Shown here: positions 11,235 through 21,095 of the stretch, piece by piece | Position numbering within the stretch: position 1 is the stretch's first letter | Layout of the letters: each line of letters begins with the position of its first letter | Source of the DNA: Acanthopleura granulata | Lineage: Eukaryota; Mollusca; Polyplacophora; Chitonida; Chitonidae | Direction of reading: 5' to 3' | Length of the DNA stretch: 64,000 nt | Assembly: GCA_016165875.1 (NCBI GenBank) | Contig: JABBOT010000080.1 | Span: forward strand, 18,758,572 to 18,822,571 | Notes under the pieces: model-generated | Database searches by the model: none | What the model was told of the DNA's origin: nothing | What the model saw: only the letters and a program-made list of their open reading frames with translations | Translations under genes and position numbers: made by a program

Positions 11235-11312
11235 GTGCTTCGCCACGCCTCTAGACGCCTCTTGTGGCGACCGCGAGTGCGTTTTCCATCCGGTTGCGGC
11301 TTCGCGCACAAA

Positions 11313-11546
11313 TCAGATCTGGCTGATCTCGCGGGCGATGACATCGTGATCGTGGATTCTCCTGCGGAACAGGTATATGATTCTATGAATGCGCTCGCGC
11401 ATGATGGTGGGTATGGTGTCGCCGTATTCTTCATGCGTCGTCTCATGATCGATGATCGTCTCCAAGAGGTCGGCGCGGTCGGCTCGCGCGACCTCCAGCC
11501 ACCGGGTATTGAGATTATCATCGGGCCGCACGGCGACTTCGGGATA
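11313..11546 (-). pseudogene. Right-arm gene 4 fragment (unrecognised)
   Basis: An open minus-strand stretch rich in charged residues: VRPDDNLNTRWLEVARADRA, then IDHETTHEEYGDTIPTIM and RRRIHDHDVIAREISQI. It is more GC-rich than its surroundings. No good start codon is visible at the upstream end; a TAG precedes it in frame near 11,570. After its stop at 11,313, related-looking basic sequence continues in a shifted frame. Role unknown. Confidence 0.35.
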
Positions 11547-11650
11547 GACGAGGTAAGCCGTCTCAGTCTATGCCATCTTTTCTTTTCGGCGTCGAGCTAT
11601 GTTATGTTTCTGTTCTGTCTCTAACAGAGGGTTGGTTGGCCTATGCCTCG

Positions 11651-11728
11651 TATCTCTGAATGTGAACTCCCCTTTGTCTACATGGATATTTGATAAAAAG
11701 TTGTGTACGCGAACATCATATGGCTTGA
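11651..11728. repeat. Subterminal direct repeat of the right TIR
   Basis: Direct repeat of 11,769-11,846. Both contain TATCTCTGA, a gap, AAAAAGTTGTGTACG and CATATGGCTTGA. The right end therefore carries two tandem copies of part of the terminal repeat; the left end shows only one. Confidence 0.75.
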
Positions 11729-11763
11729 TGTGCAGCAGAAATTGTCGGAAGAGGGGCTGAGGG

Positions 11764-11914
11764 GCAATTATCTCTGAGTGTAAACGCCCGTTCGCCTACA
11801 AAGATAATTGGCAAAAAGTTGTGTACGGGAACACCATATGGCTTGAGATTGGGTTGAGCTTGGGGGGGGGGGAGCCAGCGGGAAGTGTACAGAACCCGTA
11901 TTCTGTATACTACT
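11764..11914 (-). repeat. Polinton right terminal inverted repeat
   Basis: About 151 bp, inverted match to 350-521. It contains a G11 run (11,862-11,872) where the left copy has a mixed sequence. Ends TTCTGTATACTACT. Confidence 0.88.
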
Positions 11915-11920
11915 GCTTTA
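11914..11920. repeat. Target-site duplication, right copy
   Basis: TGCTTTA, identical to 344-350; see the left copy. Confidence 0.7.
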
Positions 11921-12280
11921 CCGAAATGAGTTTAATATCATTCAACCTGCTTGACAAACTTAACTTTGAACATGCACTTTTTCAATATAAAGTCAAGCAC
12001 AGTTTGCCTCAAATTTTCATTTTACTGGGAATCAATATGGAGGAAGCAAATGTTTCTTGAGTGTTGACCTTTTAAGTGGTATTGAAATTAGATAGTGTGA
12101 TACAGAAACCTGAACAAGGTAACAGACTTTAACAAGACACACCATTTATCATCCCAGTGGAAACATACAACAAATCACATGTGGCCCTCGTGGCCACATA
12201 TGATATGTACATTTCCTACACTTTGTTGTCGCATCAGTGCCTTGAGGAACTGGTTCTTGGGTTCGTTGATTTACCGGCCA
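11921..12280. other. Right flank of the Polinton, no gene seen
   Basis: Host sequence with a short palindrome, ATGTGGCC-ctcgt-GGCCACAT, at about 12,179. No coding supported. Confidence 0.4.
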
Positions 12281-12502
12281 CTAGAAAGACCGTGATGCCA
12301 CATAATCATGCAATATGTTTCGCATAGATGGTGGTAAATGCGCTCTGTAAGAAGCGTTACCATAGTTTGCCTTTGTCCACACACATATGGCATTTATATG
12401 CAACGCATTCATGATTGACTTGAGTTCTTTTCCACACTCAAACCATCCTCTGGAATGGACGAATACACGTGAGGAATACATACGTATAGTATCGCAGTTC
12501 AT
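12281..12502 (-). CDS. Small ORF downstream of the 12.5-kb ORF, uncertain
   Basis: A 73-residue ORF, MNCDTIRMYSSRVFVHSRGW onward, starting two bases after the stop of the larger ORF upstream on the same strand. It may be the frameshifted continuation of that gene or a chance ORF. Not recognised. Confidence 0.25.
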   Translation of the reverse strand: MNCDTIRMYSSRVFVHSRGWFECGKELKSIMNALHINAICVWTKANYGNASYRAHLPPSMRNILHDYVASRSF

Positions 12503-12505
12503 TTT

Positions 12506-12931
12506 TTAATCTAACTGATTGTTGCTTGATATCATATCCAAGAAATTTTCAACTTGAACGCTGGAGGTTAGTTTTGTGAATGGTAGAAACCGGAGTGCTC
12601 TGGGCATAAAACCATGAACTTTTGGCAAGTTACTGACGAACTTTCCCATGTTATGCACACCATAGAGTGAGTGAGTGATTGCTTCGAGTTTAGCGTCGTA
12701 CTTAATGTTTCTGTCATTTGACACGAGGATAACTTCAATGTGTGCATATAGTGTGTCTTTTTTGTTGCAGGGAGAGTCCATACCGTCAAAGTCCTGCCAC
12801 CCCTGTAACATCATGTCGAAGACACCAGATATGACACCCCACCCAGTCACATTATACTGACGCTGACCAGTCTTGTTTCCTTGCTCTAAACTCCCAATTC
12901 TGAGCGCCAAGAGATGCAGCAACAAGTACAA
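12506..12931 (-). CDS. Hypothetical protein, 141 aa
   Basis: An open single-exon ORF with a balanced, folded-protein-like composition (YNVTGWGVISGVFDMMLQGW, then IEVILVSNDRNIKYDAKLEA). A helical C-terminus ends ISSNNQLD. No signal peptide or membrane helix is obvious. I do not recognise the family. The ATG lies just 13 bases from a tRNA-like remnant, so this may be a captured or retroposed fragment, or an exon whose 5' part is elsewhere. It is among the better unexplained ORFs of the window. Confidence 0.4.
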   Translation of the reverse strand: MYLLLHLLALRIGSLEQGNKTGQRQYNVTGWGVISGVFDMMLQGWQDFDGMDSPCNKKDTLYAHIEVILVSNDRNIKYDAKLEAITHSLYGVHNMGKFVSNLPKVHGFMPRALRFLPFTKLTSSVQVENFLDMISSNNQLD

Positions 12932-12943
12932 TTTTTAAAGCCT

Positions 12944-13016
12944 TTGATATGACCCAACCCGGACTTGATGTCTCGACATAGAGGCGGACGCTCTAACCAT
13001 TAGACAACCGTCCATA
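12944..13016 (-). repeat. tRNA-like sequence, probably a SINE head
   Basis: On the minus strand it has an A-box-like TCTAATGGTTAGAGCG and a degraded B box (ACATCAAGTCC) at tRNA spacing. I could not close an acceptor stem or a good anticodon arm, so I call it a tRNA-derived SINE remnant rather than a tRNA gene. Confidence 0.45.
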
Positions 13017-13754
13017 TTGATATTAGAAAGATGGTCTAAAACCTAAGCTAGAATGCGAAAACGGCTTAGTTTGCAAGCAGAACAGTCATGGTCAACAAAG
13101 CCACATATAGGTAGCGAGAGCAAGGGAAGCTAACAATTTGTCGTCAAAACACTTTTAACAAGTACACCATGACCGGGATCACTAATTCGATGTAGGTTAA
13201 CAAACCTTCTTATAAATCTAAACACACATCTGTATAAATGCCAACGATATACATACAATAAAACACTGAGCATTGGATTTCTCGACCTGTATTCTAAATG
13301 GTATTCAACAAAGGGGCTTCATTGGACTGATAACAGTTTTAGTCAGTTAATGAAATAAGTGCCTAATCTCTTGCTGAGCCTAACAATCAACTCTTAAACG
13401 ATTTAACATCACCGCAAACAGCTCACTTTGATGAACTTAATGGTTGATTTCTAGAGATTTGAAAATTTCTCCGTGGGCGGAAGTCCAAAAACCAGATGCA
13501 CAAATGCGCAAAAGCAAAAACTGAATGACGTGTTCTGTGACGAAATTTTAAAGATACACAGGATTTTCTCAGCCACTGTTAACGTATGCGATATCTATAG
13601 AAAGGCAGATAAATCTACTTGAAAAAATGGTTTTGAATGGTTTTGGAAGCCAACAGGAAATTCCGGAATGACGCTGCAAAGTTGGAGAATCCCTATGGGA
13701 AATCTGTGTAATATATATTATTCACAGCGAGATTCCGACTAAAATTATAAATTT

Positions 13755-13898
13755 TACACACTTTCTACTTTTGGAATTAAACTCAAAACCATTTCATCGA
13801 AAAAAATCAGGACTTGCACTGCTTACACACTTTCTACTTTTGCAATTAAACTCAAAAACCATTTCATCGAAAAAAATCAGGACTTTCACTGCTTGACG
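13755..13898. repeat. Two-copy 72-bp tandem duplication
   Basis: The unit contains ACACACTTTCTACTTTTG, AATTAAACTCAAAA, CCATTTCATCGAAAAAAATC and AGGACTT; the two copies are nearly identical, so the event is recent. Confidence 0.85.
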
Positions 13899-16224
13899 TT
13901 ACGCCAACAAATGAACACCCTAGGGTGGGATTGTCGCCAGATTTGCCCTACGTCACAAGAGAAAACGTGACCTAGTTACGGCAAGGGAACTGAGATGTCA
14001 CTTTTTTTCGATATGTACTGTAAAGCGAAAGTGATAGTGGGATGCGTCTAGATTTATTCCCTGAGTTCTCAACCAGGAGGCCACAATGCGTGTAATGATA
14101 AAGAGTACCTTACTTTGCACACAAAGAAATGTCTCTCCTGTAATACTGAAGAGCGTTGGGCAAGGATGACGCGACATCGTCTTTCCGGTTTCTCTAAAAA
14201 GGTGTATCCCATGGCCTCGTAAGAATTCCAGACTAAAAGGTGATTTATAGATAGAGTCACCAAGCACGTCATAAAAAAATACCTGTCCGTTTAGATCTGC
14301 ATGGATACCTCTAACTGAAATAACTTTGCTTTCATTTTTTGTTGTCTTTTCTTTTAAATGCATGTATGTGGTAAATTTTGAAATTTTGTAAGATCAGCTG
14401 TTTCGCCAAAATTAATCATCTATATAATTAAGTCTTTTTTTTCAGAACTTTCAATAAATATATTCCATTGTTTACAGTCCGAGTAAGTCCCATATCTATT
14501 ATTTTAGACATGCAGCCACAAGCCTATGCAATGGCCCACATGTAGTTTTGTCACCACAAATGTAAAAATATAGGCCTATATAATATTAACGAGACAAGGT
14601 CGCCCAAAACTTAGATTTTTAAACAAATTCCCATATACGAATTAATGAACGTTTGAAGTTCGTTCATAAACTAAATCAGACAGGTCGAAGTAAAAAATAT
14701 TCATGGAGTGTGTAGCTTGAGCGAGCCTGGACAAGTTCTGTGGTTATTCGAATGCAACAAGAAGATGGCGGGCCATGTTCGACGTTTAACACTGCCACAA
14801 CAACAACAACAACGTTTGCACCCAAATATCAAGCAGTGTAGTTTTGAGATAACAGAATTGCAGATAAAAATCTCCACGAACTTCTAAATGCCACACGCAT
14901 ACTTCACAGTTTTTTTGTATAAGAGTTGAAAGAACCTTAAATTTCAGTTAAACAAGTCAAGGCGTCAAATGAAAGCGAGAAATTACGAATTTTTAATTTC
15001 TGAAGACCGAACATGAATTGTTTAATTTACGTAATTTGCGTAAATTTACCGGTATAATTTATTAGACTATACCTAAATTGGTCAAAATCGAGATTTTCAG
15101 GGTAGGCCATTGACCCCTCGTTTTACTGGTAGAGTCACACCTTAATTCAGGCCACAAAACTGGGCAGATAGCGTGTGTTTGAAACAATATCAAACGTGTG
15201 ATAACATTACAATACAGTGTATTGTATATATTCAATGTGTTCGTTCCCTGTATTATCACAATCTGTTGCTTTGTTATCTTCATAAATTATTTATTGCTGT
15301 TTCAACGGTGAAGATAACCCGCCCACAACTGCTCGGTCCAAGATGTGAACACTATTGGTCTCTTCTGTAATACATCCCAGTTTCTGTTCACTTATGCTCC
15401 TAAAGCAAGGAGATCTGATCCCAAACACTACAGTGTAACAGCCGAGGACGCAATTGTGTTGTTACATCACTGGGAAAGGAATCGTTAAGACAGCATATGG
15501 TCCCCATTTCTATGATAGTGACAAATATTTCAAACTATATTGTTTGATTAAATGGCTTTATTGGTCAAGGTCATATTTCAGTACTATGCATTCTGCATCA
15601 CCATCATTTGTAAATGCCACACGAGTCATTTAAAACAAACATAGGCCTATGTGGCTAACTGGTCCAGATGACAGGATGTTCACATACAACTTCATTATTT
15701 TAAAGAGAACATAAACGAAGTCAGTTTAGAAGTTGTTATCCGTTTAACTTCGTTATGTTATCCAACTCAACTTCTAAATGCCTATCAAAGATGGCGTCAG
15801 TGTCATTGAAGGTGGCGAGCAAACCTGTCCCAAAACTATTTAATTTTTTTAAATATTTTTTTCACATGATGAGAAGCACTTGAAGTAGGAAAAAAAATAC
15901 TTTTTTGGACCATGTAAAAGTGATGTCTTCTCTGTTTACTTTTTTCGCAAAAGTTCCCTTATATTTGTCTACGAAACATCTGGAAAAGTTATTTTCTGCG
16001 AAACCGTCTCTAACGAACTACATTATTATACAATTCGAGTCAGTTTTATTGGATTCTAGAAGCTCAAAATAATATGAAAAACTCTTGGAAAATATTTGGA
16101 ATAAGCAAATATTATTTTTATTTTATATTAAAAAAATGTGGAACGTCTGGGACAATGTCGTTTAAAATTGTCGTCACTTATATATAGAGTATGCTTTCAT
16201 TCATTACTTTTTGTGAACAAGCAC

Positions 16225-16245
16225 TATATATATATATATATATAT
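16225..16245. repeat. (TA)n microsatellite
   Basis: About ten perfect TA dinucleotides. Confidence 0.9.
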
Positions 16246-16519
16246 CAGCATATGCACTTCCCTAGTTCATATCCGTATATATATTGAGAAAAATACATGT
16301 ATAACATATAGAGGTAGCAAGGTAATTTTCCGCTGGGCCCTAGACGGATCTTTATATATAGAAATCCTATGTAAGGTGAGCGTATGTATCTGATGTAGGC
16401 CAGATATTGTTCCGGGAGAGCTGGACGGGGAGGTAAGGCCAGTTAGCCGTGACACGAAAGTGACGGTCACACACCGAAAACCTACAGGCATACTTTTACC
16501 TCATTTGTGCAATCCTACA

Positions 16520-16718
16520 GCCAATGGGAAGAGATCGGGAGATTGAAAAAACATGAACAGCACAAAAAGCGCAAGATGGAATTTCCACACGATGAATCGG
16601 ACAGGTATAACCTATATACTAATGATGAAAATGAGAACATATTCGGAGAGACCAATGATTTGACAGAATATTTAAGGCGCACCGATGCGGTCCAGTTCAA
16701 GTCCTCTCTGGCCGTACG
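16520..16718 (+). other. Candidate orphan exon
   Basis: A polar, charged open stretch (QWEEIGRLKKHEQHKKRKME to EYLRRTDAVQFKSSLAVRGK). A possible acceptor (ATCCTACAG, 16,511-16,519) precedes it and a donor-like AAG/GTTGGT follows at about 16,719. No neighbouring exon was found and the family is not recognised. A repeat begins immediately after. It could be a pseudo-exon. Confidence 0.22.
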
Positions 16719-16880
16719 TGGGAAGGTTGGTATGCAACATGTGCATATAGTTGTGGGTTTCCCCGGGCTCTGCCCGATTTTCTCCCACCATAACGATGGC
16801 CGCCGTAGTTTGAGTGAAATATTCTTGAGTACGGCGTAAAACATCAATCACCTGAATAAATCAATAAATCAATAAATAAA
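16719..16880 (+). repeat. Interspersed SINE-like repeat with AATAAATAAATA tail
   Basis: Contains GTTTCCCCGGGCTCTGCCCG, TCTCCCACCATAACGATGGC, ATTCTTGAGTACGGCGTAAA and a tail of (AATC/AATAA) repeats. Related copies occur at about 26.1, 39.5, 40.1 and 48.1 kb. I associate this family with bivalve-type genomes. Confidence 0.7.
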
Positions 16881-17759
16881 GAATATCTAAAGACAAAGAA
16901 AGCACTAAAGTGAACTTATATCTGCATAACAGATGAAAAAAACTATTAAAGTATCCAGGAATAATAAGCTGATGTTTTTATAGTTTTTCGGGGATCAGCA
17001 CCCACTCGGCATACGTATTTTTGGCTTAAGATAGTGTGTTTTCTAAGATCCATTCCACGAATGCATAACGTAATGATACTGGGGGAAAAGCGTTCCGTTC
17101 TGACGGAAACAGACAAAACCTTCTCCAAATTTCAATTATACATGTAGTTAGGCTTACAAAAAAACAATACAACAACGTATGGTGTATGGCACAACTATAA
17201 TGTCTGTGTAGCAATATTATTCTACCGGTGTTCGTTTACTCTTAAATTTAGAGTCAAATCTCGTATATATACATTTTTTTTAAATTGCGCATGTGCCCGA
17301 ATGTTTCAAGAGCTTGATTTATTCTGGTTTCCGGCTTCTTTCGTCTGTAAATCCGACACTCGTCCTACAACTGTCCTAGGGTACAGCTTTAAACACGAAT
17401 TAAAATAGCACTTTAATTACGCCTTACCTAGGTTGGGACTTTTACGTTTGCTGTGCGCAGGCTCAAATCCATGGCAACAACATGGCCGCCGTTGTCGCCA
17501 TACGACGCCGTCGTCAACTTGCCAGGCAAAACATCAGGAGATTATTATACTATGATAACACATCATCAGGAGTTTTCACATTCACTAGAAATGAAATTAC
17601 CTATTAGTTTTCACAAAGCTGAATATAATTCTGTATGTCTTTTAACATATGACATTACTGAGCCCGTACAAAATTATAAATGGTGTGGAAGAATCTGTCA
17701 TTAGTTTGAAATTGTACTTAAAATATCTATAATATGGCTGGAATAATATTTTCTTTTAG

Positions 17760-17894
17760 CTATGCGTGCAGACCATACTTGGCAACACCTGTGACTGACC
17801 CAACAACTCCTAACGAGGAACGCTACAACCGGGTTCATCGTAACACCAGGTGTTGTGTGGAGAGAGTGTTTCATGTGATTGAAAGTAGATTCAG
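17760..17894 (+). CDS. PIF/Harbinger (HARBI1-like) nuclease exon, partial
   Basis: An open exon with an acceptor (TCTTTTAG before 17,760) and a donor (TTCAG/GTACAA after 17,894). The peptide carries YACRPYLATPV, then PNEERYNRVHRNTRCCVERV and a closing SRFR. This matches the C-terminal part of the DDE_4 nuclease of Harbinger elements and its relative HARBI1. The upstream catalytic GDSG part and the downstream conserved helix are not found nearby, so it is a stranded exon or a decayed element. The frame is intact over 45 codons. Confidence 0.7.
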
Positions 17895-18238
17895 GTACAA
17901 TAATAATAAACACTGAAATAAAAATCATACATTTTTTGGGCAAATATCAAAACAGTTCATTTGAAATATATGTACTGCACTATCAGCCGTCAAACCTTAG
18001 AACAAGACAAGACTTGCATATTTACAAGACACAGATATCTCTACAAGCCATGAAATAAACATTACTTTTCAAACAATATTGTATGTTTTAAGTCCAGAAT
18101 CGCAAACAATACCACATATTTCAACACGAGACTGTTATATGTAGTAACACAACATTAATAAAAAAAAACGTATAAAAGAACACAAGCAGCATTGTGATGA
18201 TTATGGAAAGTACTTAACAAGTTGTGACGATACATTTC

Positions 18239-18312
18239 CAACCTGCAAATAGGTTCATGACAGTTTTGAACACACCCCTGTAGTAAACCTGGTATCACCC
18301 AAGAGACCTTTG
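18239..18312 (+). repeat. Half copy of the hairpin MITE seen at 31.4 and 45.0 kb
   Basis: Shares CCTGCAAATAGGT, GACAGTTTTGAACA and the ATCACCCAAGAGACCTTTG-like core with those copies. The right arm is missing. Confidence 0.55.
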
Positions 18313-20324
18313 TTTCCTGAATTTCTTAAACTCCTGGCCAGTAATTAAAGGCCAGTTACTTCAGTCTATGATTAAACCCTGTTTTCAGAGGCAATTTTCA
18401 CATAAGTTTCTAACCTTGTGATTTTCCCTTCGGATTAGTGTGTCATGTCCCCCATTTACAGAGTATTTAATAACATGACTGTGATACATACCTACAGTCT
18501 GTACTAAGTTACAGAATTGTTTATTGAATGTTTTTCATAAGAAAATTCATATTCAGTTTGTTGACTAATAAAATTTGCTTCTGGTCCTAGTGATGTAAAC
18601 ATACATGTAGACACACTGTAGACCTAACATATACTATATACTTGCGATTAGTGACCATGTTCTGTAATTGGCCTTCATACAGATTGTCTTAAACCTCTCA
18701 GGACTTTGAAGGACATAACGTGTTTTGTTAGATACATGCACTTTGCTACGAAACAAGATGTGAAAGTTTCCATAGATGAAAAATATTATTATGGTCTGAG
18801 AAGAGGCTGACTTTGACAAACTCTTAGCAATGTCTTGGGGGATCTATGATGGGCTGTTTTGTTCAATAGGCTATTCCGCTAATGTGCTCACATGATGAAA
18901 ATCAGAAATTTCTTTTTATTTATGGATATAAAAGTCGTAGCAACCTTTACAGCTACATTTTACATACTCTATTGGCATTGGGTTTTTTTTTACTATTTAC
19001 CGACAATACAACAAAATGTCTTACGTAAGTAGACAATGTTTAATGTAGTACATGTCCTGGTCAGGAGTTAATCAAGAAATGTCAATGAGATCCGCAAAGA
19101 AAAAAAATAACGTAAGACTTGTAGTATGAATCACTTGAATGATTTGATGTGAACAGCTTGAAATACAAGTAATTGCTATCTAGAACATACTATATCCAGG
19201 AAATAATTCGGAAAAGTAGAAATTTCTGTTGGGTCTTTCAGTAAAGGAAGAAAATATTGTAAATGAGTGTTGATATGAGAGTTAAATTATAACACATTTA
19301 CAATTTGCTTGTGTACGTTAATAAGATAGGATGAGTGTGTTAATAAAATGGACTGGGCAACATCATATTTGAGATTCCTGATCAACTCTATTCAGTTTCT
19401 GAGTTATGATAACAGAACTGACAAATAGAAAAGAATACACTTATTTCGCACATAGCTGAACTTGTATGATGTGAAATATCTTTAACTCTGAACAGAATTG
19501 TCCAAATTGTGTACACACTGAACTACAATGATAAACTTCACGTATAGTCTATTATGGAGCTTTGTTTTGAACACCCTTTTGTCACCATGTTAGCTTGGCT
19601 GTAAAATGGGGAGGACAAGATCTTAAATAAATGGTAGCAACATGCTAATACTATGGAATCAAAAATTGTATGCAGTTTGTTTTCATTATATCAGGGTTTT
19701 TATAATGATCTTTTATGTTTAACTTCCATCCATGTATAAGGTGACGTGTGTGGAGTTCAGAGAGCTTTGAAATCCTTGACCTTCAGTGCTTTACACAATG
19801 GCTAGTGCTTCTAAAAATCTGTCTAGGACGTGGATAAACTTTTTTACATAAACGACAGTATAAATATATATGTAGATTGATGTCTTCAAATCAGTTGCAA
19901 ACCTGTACTCCAAGATTCTTTATTTGGATTCACATCCTGACCCAGCACTGGTGACAACATTGGAACGACTGCTCCTTCAGTCTCAAGAGTCCGATCGTCT
20001 TGTAGTTCCACGGCTTATATATATACCACAATGAACAGATAAAAAGTTAGTCAATCCTCAAATAAACTGTACACTGCATGCTTCAAGTCCATCGTAAATG
20101 TATAAATACTTAATTCCATACATTCAATATTAAGATCACCTGAGCTAAAAAAAATTAGGTTTTCCATATTTTATCTGAAAGTATGTTATCTAACAGTACT
20201 TTGGTACCGGTTATAATTCAGTGAAAATAATGCAAACTAGTGAAGTTAACTATTATTTTTCATACATAATATGTCCAGTATTTGACGGATTGTTATTGAT
20301 ATAAAGATGAAATTTCAGGATTTT

Positions 20325-20367
20325 CTTCACTGATAAAAGTGATATTTCACATAGATATCACTTTTGT
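20325..20367. repeat. Short palindromic repeat
   Basis: AAAAGTGATA and TATCACTTTT arms flank TTTCACATAGA. A related sequence (GAAAGTGCTATCGCACATAG, then GATATCACTTTT) occurs at about 44,405-44,452, so it is a dispersed family. Confidence 0.5.
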
Positions 20368-20961
20368 TATTACATTTTGATAGTAAAATATAAATACTAA
20401 ACAGAATTTCGCACAGTAAAGACTGAATACAATAAATTTTGCTCTCATGAAATGTGGAAAGGATAACCTACTCAATGGTTCACACCTATTGGGATGTCTT
20501 CCACCTCTCACTTGTACAATATTTACATGGTCCAATATTCTCTACTTATAGGTGTAGTTTCTAACCTGCATTCGATGAATCAAATCCACCCCGGACCCCA
20601 TCAATTTTCGTGTTCCCTAATAAGGAGACAACCTGGAAAAATATATTGAAGAAAAGGAATAATGCATACAAATGACTTAAAGATTTGCTAATGATCTTTG
20701 ATCATAATACAATGCCTGTAATAAGTACCATATTCTTTTCAAGAAATTGGCATCGTTGTTTCTCGTTCAGTAGCTGCCAATAATAAACTGGTTTATCCTT
20801 CAATCCTAAGCACTTCCCCTTGAAGCAGGCGAAATTACTGTTAACAGAGGAAGGTTTAAGAAACATTATCTTTCTAACATTCACATATTTTGTTAGATCT
20901 GCATTTGTTTGCTTAATTATTTGAAGCTGATGCATTTCATTGTTAGTTCTTATCCTTACCG

Positions 20962-21095
20962 TTTCCTCCAAATCTGTCGAGTCTTTGGGCTCTGCCCCTA
21001 CCCCAGGTTTCCTCAAAGCTGCCCTTCTCTCCCTCTCTTTTTTCCTCACTACACCAGACAGATCTTTCCACTTCTTTCCATCTATTCTTGTGATC
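20962..21095 (-). CDS. Myb/SANT-like (NAIF1-type) exon, partial
   Basis: A minus-strand open exon bounded by an acceptor (ACAGCCCAG upstream) and a donor (GAAACG/GTAAGG at about 20,962). The peptide ITRIDGKKWKDLSGVVRKKE then RERRAALRKPGVGAEP resembles the end of the Myb/SANT-like DNA-binding domain used by NAIF1 and the accessory protein of Harbinger transposons (a KW-x-DL, basic helix, RR, then Gly-rich pattern). Only this exon is visible. It lies 3 kb from the Harbinger nuclease exon, on the opposite strand. Confidence 0.45.

Larger units (their letters stand above)
350..11914. mobile_element. Degenerate Polinton/Maverick element (about 11.6 kb)
   Basis: The two ends are inverted copies: AGTAGTATACAGAA at 350 and its reverse complement ending at 11,914. 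The flanks carry the same TGCTTTA heptamer (344-350 and 11,914-11,920). This gives a 6-bp duplication whose register is ambiguous by one base. Polintons are known for 6-bp duplications, long inverted repeats, a protein-primed DNA polymerase B, a retroviral-type integrase and double-jelly-roll capsid genes. Remnants of all these are seen inside. The usual length is 15-20 kb, so this copy is short. I found no FtsK/A32-type ATPase and no adenain-like protease. Every canonical gene carries frameshifts or stops, so it is a fossil. Confidence 0.88.
13017..16506. other. Non-coding stretch with small repeats
   Basis: AT-rich and without convincing coding on either strand. It holds a two-copy tandem repeat at about 13,755-13,898, a CAACAA run near 14,800 and an AT microsatellite at 16,225-16,245. 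Confidence 0.5.
17895..20961. other. Non-coding stretch
   Basis: No convincing coding. It includes a half copy of a hairpin repeat (18,239-18,312) and a small palindromic repeat (20,320-20,370). The rest is AT-rich sequence without recognisable features. Confidence 0.45.

Noticed and set aside
10947..11624. 225-codon plus-strand ORF in the Polinton right arm
   Set aside because: It runs through the 22-bp hairpin and antisense to a more protein-like minus-strand frame (11,313-11,546). Its later half looks like a shadow. The first about 60 codons could be real but have no recognisable family.
12944..13016. A tRNA gene on the minus strand
   Set aside because: A box present but the acceptor stem and anticodon arm do not pair properly; better explained as a SINE head.
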